A DNA stretch of 64,000 nucleotides from Deltaproteobacteria bacterium (GCA_029261895.1 JAJDAK010000041.1:1-64000), one strand, 5' to 3'; counted from the first letter of the stretch, positions 9,543-18,525 are shown. The notes: generated from the sequence alone by a model not told the origin. Translations and numbers: made by a program.

Positions 9543-10667
9543 GTGCGACTGAGTGTGAACCCGCTAGGCAAGCTTCCCCTTTTGTTCTTGGCGAGCACGG
9601 TTTTCGGATCAAGTTCGTTCGCGGCCGAATATCGCTTCTACCACCCCGACCCCATTGGGTCGGCCACAGTAGTGACGGATCGAAGTGGTGCTGTCGTGCA
9701 ACGCATCGTGCACGCTCCCTACGGCGAGCTGCGACGGTCGGTTGATGCCCAGGGCGTCTCTGTCGACCCTACTGCGAATACGGTCCGCCATCTCTTTACA
9801 GGTCAGGAATTTGACCCGGAGAGCGATCTCTACGATTTCAACGCACGAACCTATGATCCGTTCGTGGGCCGCTTCCTCTCTACTGATCCCGGCCTTGTCG
9901 GCGCAGCACAGGGCCAGAGCTTTGGATCCATCCCAGGGGATCCAAGCAATCTGAATTCATACGCCTACGCGCGCAACCGGCCGACGGTCAATATCGATCC
10001 ATCAGGTGCGTTTGCGGAGTCCGGGATTGACTTCGCCAGCCTGACCCTGAGCTATGCTGCATTTGATCAGGACCCTTCGTTTCTCAACACAGCGGGTTTG
10101 GCATACGACGTATTCGCAACAGCAGTTCCATTCCTACCCGCGCTCTACGGAATTACAAAGTTCGGTGGCGACTTAGTGACGGGTGGATTTGGATCGCTCG
10201 TAGATGCACATGTCGAAACAGTTATGCGTTTTCCGTTCCTGAAAGGAGTCAATCCTTCTGGCTGTGTAACCAACTGTGCTCTGACAACGCAGGCCGTTGA
10301 GCTCCAATTTCGCGCCGGTGCGCAGTACGCGTCGCGCGCGATTTCCCCGGCGGCGGATGTACTCGGGGTGGATGCATCGATTCTTCAGGGTCTGGCAGGC
10401 GGAAAGAAGCTAAGTCGCGTCGCCGATATCGATTCACTCGTCAGGCAGGTGAGCGATCTCGGAGATGGCGGACGAGGGGCCGTCATAGCGGTCGGGGCGT
10501 CGACAGACGGGCAACCCATTCTTCACGCATTCAATATTGTGAACGACAGCGGCAGCGTATTCTTGCTCGACGGTCAGACCGGAAGCACCGTGTATCAGGT
10601 TGGTAATGGCGCAGCGCCTTGGGAAAATGTGCTGCTCTACTTTGGGCGCACCGATAACGTTAAGTAG
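9543..10667 (+). CDS. Solo-RHS 2: secreted RHS core with papain-like / glutamine-deamidase-like toxin domain
   Basis: 374 residues from GTG 9543, chosen because AAGGTG lies just upstream and the peptide MRLSVNPLG matches the short starts of its paralogues; the frame is open further upstream. Signal peptide ends SSFAAEYRF. The RHS core has YRFYHPDPIGSA, HLFTGQEFDPESDL and YDPFVGRFLSTDP, ending DPSG. The C-terminal domain has a Cys pair C241-VTN-C245-A, H328 in ILHAFNIVN and D343 in LLDGQTG. This Cys / HxFN / DGQTG arrangement matches the papain-fold Tox-PL glutamine-deamidase toxins found at the ends of polymorphic toxins. Predicted activity is deamidation or cleavage of a host or rival protein (inference). 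The gene converges on the CoA-transferase gene, so there is no immunity gene immediately downstream. Confidence 0.85.
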   Translation: MRLSVNPLGKLPLLFLASTVFGSSSFAAEYRFYHPDPIGSATVVTDRSGAVVQRIVHAPYGELRRSVDAQGVSVDPTANTVRHLFTGQEFDPESDLYDFNARTYDPFVGRFLSTDPGLVGAAQGQSFGSIPGDPSNLNSYAYARNRPTVNIDPSGAFAESGIDFASLTLSYAAFDQDPSFLNTAGLAYDVFATAVPFLPALYGITKFGGDLVTGGFGSLVDAHVETVMRFPFLKGVNPSGCVTNCALTTQAVELQFRAGAQYASRAISPAADVLGVDASILQGLAGGKKLSRVADIDSLVRQVSDLGDGGRGAVIAVGASTDGQPILHAFNIVNDSGSVFLLDGQTGSTVYQVGNGAAPWENVLLYFGRTDNVK

Positions 10668-10681
10668 ACGCGCGGCATCCC

Positions 10682-10702
10682 TCTAGACCCTACGGGTCTA
10701 GA
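10682..10702. terminator. Perfect hairpin between convergent genes
   Basis: A 9-bp perfect stem (TCTAGACCC / GGGTCTAGA) with the 3-nt loop TAC lies between solo-RHS 2 and the CoA transferase and includes the latter's stop codon. Position and symmetry suit a bidirectional terminator. There is no long T-tract, so intrinsic strength is uncertain. Confidence 0.55.
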
Positions 10703-11900
10703 AGCGCAGCAGTTTCTCGATTTCGCTGTCGTCCAAACCGACTTCGCGTAGGATGGTCTTGCCATCCGCGTTGAGCGCGGGTGCCGGTCGTCGTTCGCCA
10801 CTTTCTAAACCGCTGATGCGAAAAGGCGGTCCCACGCTTCGGAACTCGCCCGCTTCGGGATGCGAAACCAGCGGAAAGCAGCCGACCACGTCGCTGTGCG
10901 CGTCGTTGATCGCTTCGCCTACGGTTCGCACCGGGGCCCAAATCAGCTTGGTCTGGCTCAAAATTTCTTCCCACTCCAGCAATGTTTTGGTGCGAAAGAC
11001 CTGCTCGAATTCACGCGTAAGCTCGGCTGAGTTTCGCATGCGCGCAAACCCATCCGCGAAACGCTCGTCTTCGGCTAGTTCGGGTCGGCCGATCGTTTCG
11101 CAGAGCGGTACCCAATAGCGTTCCGGATCGATCATCACCAACATCAACCAGCGTTCGTCTTGGGTGGGGTAGCTATTCCAAAGCGGATTCATCGGCGTGC
11201 TTCGATCATGGCGCTGCGGCGTTTCGCCGGTCACTAGGCTTAGCGCGACATCGTTACCCAGTAAATGAAGGCCCGTCTGTAGTAGCGACACATCGACGAA
11301 GCGACCCTTCCCGGTTGCATCACGCAGGCGCAATGCCGCGAGCAAACCACAGACCAAGTTGGATGCAGCCGCGTGATCTCCAACACCGGAACGCAACAAC
11401 GATGGTGGCACGCCCTGGTCGTGGGTCATGTCCATCATTCCCGTGCGCGCCCAAAATGCGGTGTAGTCAAACGCCGGATCATCGGAATCGGGTCCACCCC
11501 AACCGTAACCGCTGATTGCTCCCACAATGAGTCGAGGGAAACGAGTCAGCAAGCTTTCATGGTCCACACCGAATCGAACGCGGCGCGGTGGAAGCAAGTT
11601 GGTGATAAAAATGTCGGCACTTTCGATCACCCGAAGCAAGGCTTGTTGCGCATCGGGTTGAGTGACGTCCAGCATCAATGAGCGCTTGCCGGCGTTGTCC
11701 ATCTGAAACGGCGGACTCTCTGGGAACTCCGTGTCATAACCCGCGTACTTGGGTCGGCCAAGTCGATATAGTTCACCCATAGGCGGCGTTTCGATCTTGA
11801 TGACCTCCGCGCCGAGATCAGTAAGCAACGCGCCGGCCGCCGGCACCGCGACATACTGCGCGAGTTCGACGACCCGAATTCCCTCAAGTGCAGCGTCCAT
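10698..11900 (-). CDS. CaiB/BaiF (family III) CoA transferase
   Basis: 400 residues from the ATG at 11900, which has AGGAG 6 nt upstream; an in-frame start 13 codons earlier is less likely. Family III CoA-transferase features: LEGIRVVELAQYVAVPAAG near the N-terminus, GAEVIKIE, a GYGWGGPDSDDPAFDY segment, SGVGDH with the likely catalytic Asp (about residue 175), and LRLRDATGKGRFVDVSLLQT. The family moves CoA between acyl-CoA and free acids, or acts in racemase-type reactions, in the cytoplasm. The substrate cannot be told; no beta-oxidation or carnitine genes adjoin. It looks like an ordinary metabolic gene between the solo-RHS genes. Confidence 0.93.
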   Translation of the reverse strand: MDAALEGIRVVELAQYVAVPAAGALLTDLGAEVIKIETPPMGELYRLGRPKYAGYDTEFPESPPFQMDNAGKRSLMLDVTQPDAQQALLRVIESADIFITNLLPPRRVRFGVDHESLLTRFPRLIVGAISGYGWGGPDSDDPAFDYTAFWARTGMMDMTHDQGVPPSLLRSGVGDHAAASNLVCGLLAALRLRDATGKGRFVDVSLLQTGLHLLGNDVALSLVTGETPQRHDRSTPMNPLWNSYPTQDERWLMLVMIDPERYWVPLCETIGRPELAEDERFADGFARMRNSAELTREFEQVFRTKTLLEWEEILSQTKLIWAPVRTVGEAINDAHSDVVGCFPLVSHPEAGEFRSVGPPFRISGLESGERRPAPALNADGKTILREVGLDDSEIEKLLRF

Positions 11901-12122
11901 GCACGCTCCTCTCGCCTTTAGATCTATAGATCGTACCATGGCGATACCGCTGGTAGGTTGACCTGACCACCTTCCGGTTCACTATCAAAGGAGCGAGCGC
12001 AGACTACAATCCTTCTACCGGGATCTGGCTCTTCCACGTGTCCCCGCCGAAGGTCTGCTTTGGGGGCACCACAAAGATCTCAAACGGACGCCGGCACGTG
12101 ACGATGACGCCCCTAGCAAAGC

Positions 12123-12863
12123 GTGTTGGGGGTTGAGTCAGTGAATCGCGGGCAGTTGTTCCTTAAGTGCGTCCTTCCAGCGAGCCTCTTTGCTGCGCTG
12201 CGGGCTGGCACGCGCGACCACCTAATCGAATGCCCATGTGGGCTCAAGCGCGATCTCTGGGATGCAGGTCGCGCAATGGGTAAAGGGAACAAGGCATCGA
12301 CGTACAAGATGTGCGCCCAATGTCAGCGTCGTACTTGGCAGGTCAAACGTCGCAAGACCGATGACGAACGCGCGGAGCTGGACGCTTTGCCGGGCGCTGC
12401 GCCGGATGCGCGCCGCTTCTATAGTTTCAGTTCCAAACGCGACTGGTGGCTCGTTGCACTGATGTGGCTGTCCGCCGCGTCCGGCTTTGTCGGAGCGTAC
12501 TTCGTGGTGTCGACTCCGATGACTGACATGTACAGAAATATAGGTTTAGTTCTATGCCACTTCATCGTGTTGATCTCTCTCTGGCCCCTGTATTGAACCT
12601 GGTATGAACTCAATCCCGAACAGCTAACCGTCTGGTGCGGCCCCTTCCGTTGGATCGTTCCGTTGGCTCAGCTCCAAGAAATTAGTCCGACACGTGATCC
12701 GCGCTCGACCCCCGCGTTTTTACTCGACCGACTCTGTATCAAAGTGCACGGTCAGGCGGACTTGCGCGTGTCGCCTGCCGATAAGGTCGCATTCCTTGAC
12801 GCGATTTGCGCCTACGTGCCCGAACTCACACGATCCAGTGCGAGCGCGCGACGGTCCTGTTAG
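12123..12863 (+). pseudogene. Zinc-ribbon / transmembrane / bacterial PH (bPH) domain protein split by in-frame TGA
   Basis: The first part (12123-12596, GTG start, or GTG 12141) has CPCG ... CAQC, a zinc-ribbon-like pair around RDLWDAG, then two hydrophobic stretches ending LISLWPLY. TGA at 12594-12596 interrupts the frame. The same frame then continues TWYELNPEQLTVWCGPFRW, TPAFLLDRL and VSPADKVAFLDAI up to TAG at 12863, a near-complete bPH_4 (DUF1200-like) domain, whose family has conserved aromatic-Tyr, GPF, SxDR and SP-dkxxF positions. In this family the PH part normally follows the membrane helices without a break. The interrupting TGA is one transition away from CGA (Arg). Either a nonsense mutation or a readthrough/recoding event explains it; the mutation is more likely among decayed neighbours. 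Confidence 0.72.
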
Positions 12864-13348
12864 GACTACATGCGACCATCGACATTCTGCCCGGCCAGAC
12901 GTTTCCGGAGATGCTGCAAGCGCGGCTTTTCTCATCGAATGTCGATCCGAATGAAGTCCAGTGCGTGCAGGATCTGCTTCAGCGTCTGAGCGATGTCGAC
13001 TCGTTCCATCTCATGTTCACGAACTTTGATCCGCGTAAGTGCTCGGGTTGCCATTTCAAATCGCGAAACCGCCGCTGGTCCAGTTTAGTTGGGGAAGCTC
13101 GTCGATGATCCAGTTGCAAGGTGTGGTGAAGAGCCTTTCGGTGACGCCTGACTTCGCATCGCCCGATCGCACAGGGGGGCATCGAAACACGAACGCGATA
13201 TCCGCGCCGTACACGCCGTGGGTGTATCCTCGGATATGCCGAACCTCGAGCTTCAGTTTCATGAGCGCGGGGTTGGCGAACTTTGGAAGCGTCTGCAAAC
13301 CGGCTAAAACGAAGCCTTCGATCCCACCACATTCCACACTGATAAGAC
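12864..13348. other. About 485 bp without a confident gene
   Basis: Short open stretches exist on both strands. A plus frame over about 12866-13108 holds FPEMLQARLFSSNVDPNEV, and a minus frame over 13056-13337 holds GLQTLPKFANPALMKLKLEV. Neither has a start with ribosome binding site or a family I know. They may be remnants of decayed genes. Confidence 0.4.
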
Positions 13349-13372
13349 TTTTCCAGGGGCATCATTCATCAT

Positions 13373-13386
13373 TTCTCGGCCGAGAA
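13373..13386 (+). promoter_or_regulatory. Palindromic operator-like site upstream of solo-RHS 3
   Basis: TTCTCGGCCGAGAA is a perfect 14-bp palindrome centred about 44 nt before the start codon. The paralogue at 18873 has TTTCTCGGCTGAGAAA in the equivalent place. With a poor -35 and the predicted +1 at the start codon, the site lies where a class II-like activator would bind (inference). Confidence 0.5.
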
Positions 13387-13411
13387 TCCGTTTTCAACCC
13401 GGCATCTAGCT

Positions 13412-13417
13412 TATCAT
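13412..13417 (+). promoter_or_regulatory. -10-like box of solo-RHS 3
   Basis: TATCAT ends 7 nt before the GTG at 13424, placing the predicted +1 on the start codon; this implies a leaderless mRNA. The equivalent in the paralogue is TATAAT. Confidence 0.4.
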
Positions 13418-13423
13418 TATGGG

Positions 13424-14488
13424 GTGCGATTTCTGCTCCTTACCTGTTTGTTGCTAGCCGCTCCTTCCTTCGCGGTCGAATATCGCTTTTACCATCCCGA
13501 CCCCTTGGGTTCGAATACGTTGGTCACTGATCGAAGTGGCAACGTTGTACAACGCACAGTGACCGATCCCTACGGTGAAACCAAAGCTATGGTGGATGGT
13601 GCGGGAAGTTCCGTTGCTCCTGGCGCCAATAGCACGCGCCATCTCTTCACCGGGCAGGAGCACGACCCGGAAAGCGACCTTCAGTACTTTGGCGCGCGTT
13701 ACTACGATCCTTTCGTAGGAGGGTTTCTATCGCAGGATCCAGTTTGGATCGGGAGTCCCTTGACCGCCCTCGGCGTACTCGAAAGCAAACCCGCGGTCGC
13801 CAATGGATACAGCTACGCGCTAAACCAGCCCACTCTCTGGACGGATCCCAGCGGACAGATTCCTGAAATTTCGGATGGCAGCACGGATACCCCATTCTTT
13901 CGTGACCCGCTGAGAGAAGTGCCAGAGAATTCGATCGCTCTGGGCATGAAGCGCGCAAAACCCGACGGAACCTTCCATTTCTTGACCGCGGAAGATGCGA
14001 TCGAACAGGGTCTGTTCAGTGGTTCCTCTCCGTTCGATAGCCCGACCGTACGTCGCACCGGGCTATCGGCGATTACGAATACCGCGCGTACGGTGCGCGA
14101 ACACAGCTTCGACGTAGTCGATGACGGTCGGATCGTCCATGGACTAGAACGCTCGAGGTACGCCAACCGTGCAGTAATCACGGGCGCCGCCCCAACGAAC
14201 CAGATCGCTCACGTCCACGCCCACCCGCTCAGTCTTCGGGAGCCCCAGTTCAGCAATCGTTTCGAACAAGAACTTAATAGTTTGGGGATCGACATTCCGG
14301 CGATCGCGCAGTTCCCAGAACGCATGGATCCCATGTTTGTCATCACGAACTTCTCGGTCTACAAACTGACGCTCGCGGCGAAAGTGCCCTATCGAGACCC
14401 AATTCCCCACGTGATTCGACTCGGAAGCGCTTTCGAGGTGCTCTACGGCCGTCCGCCGGGAAGCGCCGACAGGCAGCTATTCCCCTAG
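13424..14488 (+). CDS. Solo-RHS 3: secreted RHS core with JAMM-like (HxHP) C-terminal domain
   Basis: 354 residues from GTG 13424, aligned to the ATG of its near-duplicate at 18873. Signal peptide MRFLLLTCLLLAAPSFA. The RHS core holds YRFYHPDPLGSN, HLFTGQEHDPESDL and ARYYDPFVGGFLSQDP, and ends at YALNQPTLWTDPSG. The C-terminal 200 residues contain IAHVHAHPL (H265, H267, P268) followed by FSNRFEQEL, similar to the HxHP-x(n)-S/E part of JAB/JAMM metallopeptidase domains (DUF4329-like) that end some RHS proteins, though the canonical S-xx-D Asp is not evident. A predicted isopeptidase or peptidase activity is therefore tentative. No Shine-Dalgarno is visible and no downstream partner gene on the same strand. 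Confidence 0.83.
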   Translation: MRFLLLTCLLLAAPSFAVEYRFYHPDPLGSNTLVTDRSGNVVQRTVTDPYGETKAMVDGAGSSVAPGANSTRHLFTGQEHDPESDLQYFGARYYDPFVGGFLSQDPVWIGSPLTALGVLESKPAVANGYSYALNQPTLWTDPSGQIPEISDGSTDTPFFRDPLREVPENSIALGMKRAKPDGTFHFLTAEDAIEQGLFSGSSPFDSPTVRRTGLSAITNTARTVREHSFDVVDDGRIVHGLERSRYANRAVITGAAPTNQIAHVHAHPLSLREPQFSNRFEQELNSLGIDIPAIAQFPERMDPMFVITNFSVYKLTLAAKVPYRDPIPHVIRLGSAFEVLYGRPPGSADRQLFP

Positions 14489-14853
14489 GGATGTTGGTCG
14501 CCTACTTGGATGGTCGATGCGACATCACACCGGAGTCGAAGCCCTGATCAACACGAGCTTGAACGTCGGAACAGCATTGCTCGCGTATCCAGATCGGAGT
14601 GGACTGTTCCACGATCATGGTGAAGGACTGAAACGACTCGCGAGGAAGTGGGCGCGTTCCCGACCGACGGGACCTGAGTCGTCTTGCTAAGTTAAAGCAA
14701 ACAGTTGGGGAGTTTGCCGAGTGCCCTAATAAGATCGACTTTGTGCGGTGCAAAACAATGCACCTGCCGCCTTAAGATTGGTGGATCGTACCATGGTGGA
14801 CATGGCTGATCAGAAGGGGGATAGGCAATGTTAGATAGAGGTCGGCCTGCGTC
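14489..14853. other. Intergenic, no confident gene
   Basis: About 365 bp between solo-RHS 3 and the convergent Cys-rich gene. A plus-strand open stretch near 14516-14690 contains EALINTSLNVG, faintly like a carbamoyltransferase C-terminus, but is short and isolated. I see no clear terminator. Confidence 0.4.
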
Positions 14854-17343
14854 TTATTCAGGTTGGCAGGTGAAGAAGCTGCAGCCCATGGGTACGGTCG
14901 GGAAATCACAGCACTCGCTGTCGTTGATGCACGGGTCTCCTGGAATATCACATCCCGACGGGGTGCAGACCTTCCCAGCCGATCCAGGTGGGTCTACACA
15001 GCGATTGCTTGCGCAATCGCCGTTGGAGCCGCAGCTGCAACCATCCGGTCGATTGCTGCCCGAACACGGGGGTGGCGTCGGAGCGCAGAAACCCGAGACG
15101 CAGTTATTGGTTTGGCAATCCGAGTTTGTATCGCACGCGCGTCCGTTGGGGCAGCGCCCGTCATTTGCGAAGCGGCAGGGTAAGCAGACGCTACTGCAGT
15201 AGCCACTGGTACAGTCGATATCGGCCGTGCAGGTCGTGAGGTCTCCGCAGGTGCCGCAATCCGCCGCGCAGGGCTCGCCGGGGTTTCCTAGGATGTTGTT
15301 GGAGCCACAGTGTTCATTGGCGCTGCATGTCCCATCGCCGCAGTTGACCGTGGCGCAGAAGCCCAGGAGACAGTTGCCACCCTGGCAAGCGGAGTCCGTT
15401 GTGCAGGGGACTCCGTTTGGAAGCGCCTGGGCGACACAGAATCCGTAGTTGCAAATTCCACTCTCGCACTGGCTGCTCAGAGTGCACGGAACTCCGTCGG
15501 GAAGCGTATCAACGCATTTGCTTGCGAGCGCGTAGCAGAAGAGTTCAGGCTCGCAGTCCGCGGATGACACACAGGGCTCATCCAGACCGCATAGCTCAGC
15601 AAAGATCTCGCCGCATTCACTGCCGACGCAACGTCTCTCATCTTCGCAGGGGCCAAGATTTCCGCAAAGGCATGCATCGTCGTCGGGATCACAACCGAGG
15701 TTGCTCTGGCAGCGGCTTCCGTCCTGACACGTTCCCGTAAGCTCGCAGGAGTTACAAATGCAATCGTTATCCGTTATGCACGGTGTGCTGCACGGGGGCT
15801 CACAAAGCGGCACGATCCCAAATAACACACACTGCGTCTGGATTGGGAACACGCCACAGTCGTCGTCTGTTGAGCAGACGGTGCCTGGGTTCGGGGAACT
15901 GAGGCAGAATCCTTCAAACTCCGGTACGCACGACGCGATGCCGCCTTCACATTGAGTGGCGTCATAACAGATGTTGCCCTGGTCGGCGCCACGATTGCAG
16001 CGACCGAAATCGTCGGTGCAAAGCCCCGCTGCGCAGTCTTGACTATTGTGGCAGTACGCGTCTTCCGGGCACGGTCCGCAGGAATCAGGGTCCGCTCCCG
16101 GACCGTTGCGGTAGCAGTGCTCGGTCGCATCGCAGATTCCATCACCGGGTTTAACCACGCCCGCTTCTGCGGGAGACATCTCGCAGGTGCCATCGATGCA
16201 AACCGTGCTTGCGCAATCGCCGTCGGCGAGGCAGGACGTTCCGAGCAGACATGCGCCGCAGTCTTGCTGGCACCCTCGTGGAGCGAGGTGGCAATCGTTG
16301 GCAGCATCCGTGCAAACGCCGTCGCCACAAGCCTCGCCAAACCCCGTGGCCGCACGACAGTTTTGCACGAGACTTGGCAGGAGTCCGATAACCGCGCGCG
16401 ACACTCGCGCATAGGTTTCGATATCGCATGAGTCGAGAGCTTCACCCACCCGACACCGTGCGAGCGCTCCTGAACTCAACGGATCGGAATTGGGATCCAC
16501 CAGGTAGCGTGCGAGTGCGGCTGCATCGTTGGGATCGACGATCCCATCATCCGTGACTTCGAAGCATTGGCAGCGATCCCCAATACCATCAGCTCCGCTT
16601 CCCGCGCCGACGCCGCCCGCGTCTTCGTTGGGCGGATTCTGAATGAACGGGCAGAGATCGAACTCATCGCTTACTTGGTCGGCGTCGGAATCTCCAAGAA
16701 TCTCCCAGCGTACTTCGTTCCATTCACCCACGCCCTGTCCGCTCGATGAACCACTGCCGAAGTTGAAGCGTGTGAGGCTGCCGTTGAGTCCCGTGTAGCT
16801 GGTATGCGGAGTGCCATCGATCCATAGCTGCGCAGCGGACGTATCCGGGTTGTAGATCATTTCGTAGGTATGAAACCCATCCTCGGGAACGTTCACCCGT
16901 GTGCCGGCACTGCCAAAAAAACCCACGATCGGATTTCCGTTAGGATCCGTGCCGAACTCGAGCGCAAAACGTTTTGACCCATCGGCAAATTCAACGATGG
17001 TCGCCGCATCAATCGGGTCGTTTATGAGCGGCAGATTGAGTACGACAAGCACGCGCCAACCGTGGGCAGTGCCATCGGCGAGGTCATTGGCGCTCGGGAT
17101 TCGTTCATAGCGGAAGATTCCGCCCGCTAGATCTGAAACCTTCCAGGCTGGGAGAGGTCCGGTTATGACTGCGCTGAGACCGATATTCGAAGTGGAGTCT
17201 CCAGGCGTAATCCCCCAGGTTGGTTGCGGATTGGCAGCACCACGATGGGAGAAGACTTCGCGCCCCGCGGCTTCGGCGCTCGAAGCACCGATCGCGAAGG
17301 CTAGAATCAACCCGCAAAGGCTATAAATGGCGCGCTTCCCCAT
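14854..17343 (-). CDS. Secreted Cys-rich protein with LamG-like and dockerin-like parts
   Basis: 829 residues from the ATG at 17343, chosen because a clear signal peptide (MGKRAIYSLCGLILAF..., ending SAEAAG) begins there; the frame is open 36 codons further. Residues about 25-210 resemble a concanavalin/LamG-like fold (FHTYEMIYNPDTSAAQLWIDG). About 217-240 is a thrombospondin type 3-like Ca site (DSDADQVSDEFDLCPF). About 262-300 is dockerin-like (DDGIVDPNDAAALARYLVD). From about 330 to the end are many Cys-rich modules of the type CxxDxDCxSGxCxxGxC. Likely extracellular or surface-attached, with disulfides and Ca2+ binding. No anchor or sorting tail is seen at the C-terminus. Function unknown; adhesion or glycan binding is a guess. 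Confidence 0.85.
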   Translation of the reverse strand: MGKRAIYSLCGLILAFAIGASSAEAAGREVFSHRGAANPQPTWGITPGDSTSNIGLSAVITGPLPAWKVSDLAGGIFRYERIPSANDLADGTAHGWRVLVVLNLPLINDPIDAATIVEFADGSKRFALEFGTDPNGNPIVGFFGSAGTRVNVPEDGFHTYEMIYNPDTSAAQLWIDGTPHTSYTGLNGSLTRFNFGSGSSSGQGVGEWNEVRWEILGDSDADQVSDEFDLCPFIQNPPNEDAGGVGAGSGADGIGDRCQCFEVTDDGIVDPNDAAALARYLVDPNSDPLSSGALARCRVGEALDSCDIETYARVSRAVIGLLPSLVQNCRAATGFGEACGDGVCTDAANDCHLAPRGCQQDCGACLLGTSCLADGDCASTVCIDGTCEMSPAEAGVVKPGDGICDATEHCYRNGPGADPDSCGPCPEDAYCHNSQDCAAGLCTDDFGRCNRGADQGNICYDATQCEGGIASCVPEFEGFCLSSPNPGTVCSTDDDCGVFPIQTQCVLFGIVPLCEPPCSTPCITDNDCICNSCELTGTCQDGSRCQSNLGCDPDDDACLCGNLGPCEDERRCVGSECGEIFAELCGLDEPCVSSADCEPELFCYALASKCVDTLPDGVPCTLSSQCESGICNYGFCVAQALPNGVPCTTDSACQGGNCLLGFCATVNCGDGTCSANEHCGSNNILGNPGEPCAADCGTCGDLTTCTADIDCTSGYCSSVCLPCRFANDGRCPNGRACDTNSDCQTNNCVSGFCAPTPPPCSGSNRPDGCSCGSNGDCASNRCVDPPGSAGKVCTPSGCDIPGDPCINDSECCDFPTVPMGCSFFTCQPE

Positions 17344-17478
17344 CTTTAAAAGCCTATCACGGCCGAGTTTGTTGTTCGCTTGTTCGTTTCCACCCACGAC
17401 TGGAAGCGTTCCTTCACGCCACGAAGCAAATCTCAATAGGGGCGTCCACATCAGAGACTTAGGTGTCTAAGAAGTCTA

Positions 17479-18525
17479 CTAGGGCTCGGAGCCGGGTTTC
17501 TCCGCGACGATTCTCCAGTTCAAGTCCGCAATTTTAGCTTTTTCAGCCTCGGTCCAGGCTTGTCCACCTTTTTGAAGTAGGTCGAGGGATTCTTCGACCC
17601 ATTCGGGTGCAATACCAACAGCTTCGAGGACTTTGATCACTCTTCGACCCATAAGGATCAAATCGCGCTTTTGCTCGCACAGTGGCCAAGCTTCACTTTT
17701 CGAAGGCGCCGAAACGAGAATTTTGAATCCGGCTCTTTCCAACGCTGCGCAGACGTCGGCAGGATACATCGATTGAGTTGCCGCCAGAGTGGGAAGGAAG
17801 AGTTTGTGAAGTTTCACATGTTCTTCATTCTCCCAATCGAAATAGGGGGTCAGCAAATACTCTGAACAAGCGTATCGAGTACCGGGTTTTATCACTCGGT
17901 ACATTTCTCTCGCATGGGCGTCCAACTCCTCCTTCTTAAAGAAGGGCCAGACGGCCTGGAAGGAAAAACAGCCATCGAAGAAGTTCGATTCGTACTCAAG
18001 AGGTTTGTGATGATCACCGATCTTGAAGTGAAGTCGATCGCTCATGTCACATTCCGCCGCCCAGTCGATCGCATTTTCAATTTGATTCGGATCGATGTTG
18101 TAACCGGACACTTCGCCACCGGTCAACGTCGCGAAGTAATGCGAAATTCTTCCTCTGCCGCATCCCATGTCCAAGAGGTGAGACTTTTTCGGGTTCTCCA
18201 AATTCAGCTCTTTTAACACAGCTTGTTCGCACAACAACTGATTCCCGTATAAACCCTCTGACTCGTTCAACTGTGGAGGAATGTAGAGCTTCTCTAAATC
18301 GAAGATCGACAGCATGTTGTTCAAGACCTTGTAGTAGTCCGCGACCGCTTTCGTTTCGTCCGCCGTCTCGGTCTTCTCACCGGCTTGCATGCGTTGAAAG
18401 AATTTATACGCGTCGATACAAGCTTGCTTGTCCTCTTCGGGCAACGTTGCCAACCTTTTCAATCCGATGAACGCCGTCTTGATTCTGTACCAATCCACTT
18501 TTGTGAAACCTCGCCTTGTCAACAT
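17479..18525 (-). CDS. SAM-dependent methyltransferase, sterol C24-methyltransferase-like
   Basis: 348 residues. The class I Rossmann motif I is LLDMGCGRGRISHYFA; post-I acidic residue is in GYNIDPNQIENA. Later regions follow the ERG6/SMT pattern: FDGCFSFQAVWPF, MYRVIKPGTRYACSEYLL, TPYFDWENEEHVKLHKL and ALERAGFKILVS. In sterol 24-C-methyltransferases these correspond to the VLKPGG-xxA-xYEW-xxTDxYDxxNxEHxxIK stretch, so the match includes more than the SAM site. The N-terminal YEYGWG region typical of sterol binding is not conserved (LSIFDLEKLYIPP instead), so the acceptor may be another isoprenoid or lipid. No squalene or sterol genes are nearby. The gene looks isolated between the Cys-rich gene and solo-RHS 4. 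Confidence 0.8.
   Translation of the reverse strand: MLTRRGFTKVDWYRIKTAFIGLKRLATLPEEDKQACIDAYKFFQRMQAGEKTETADETKAVADYYKVLNNMLSIFDLEKLYIPPQLNESEGLYGNQLLCEQAVLKELNLENPKKSHLLDMGCGRGRISHYFATLTGGEVSGYNIDPNQIENAIDWAAECDMSDRLHFKIGDHHKPLEYESNFFDGCFSFQAVWPFFKKEELDAHAREMYRVIKPGTRYACSEYLLTPYFDWENEEHVKLHKLFLPTLAATQSMYPADVCAALERAGFKILVSAPSKSEAWPLCEQKRDLILMGRRVIKVLEAVGIAPEWVEESLDLLQKGGQAWTEAEKAKIADLNWRIVAEKPGSEP

Larger units (their letters stand above)
13349..14502 (+). repeat. Direct repeat copy A (solo-RHS 3 with its promoter region)
   Basis: Homology with 18800-19954 starts at TTTTCCAGGG about 75 nt before the start codon, covers the whole gene and ends at ATGTTGGTCGCC just after the stop. It is a roughly 1.15-kb direct duplication. 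Confidence 0.85.

Noticed and set aside
12806..13108. Plus-strand ORF of 100 codons overlapping the end of the bPH pseudogene
   Set aside because: Coding-like in part but overlaps the bPH frame, lacks a start with SD and has no recognisable family.
14516..14690. Fragment resembling a carbamoyltransferase C-terminus (EALINTSLNVG)
   Set aside because: One short motif, no ATG in a good context and no other part of the family.
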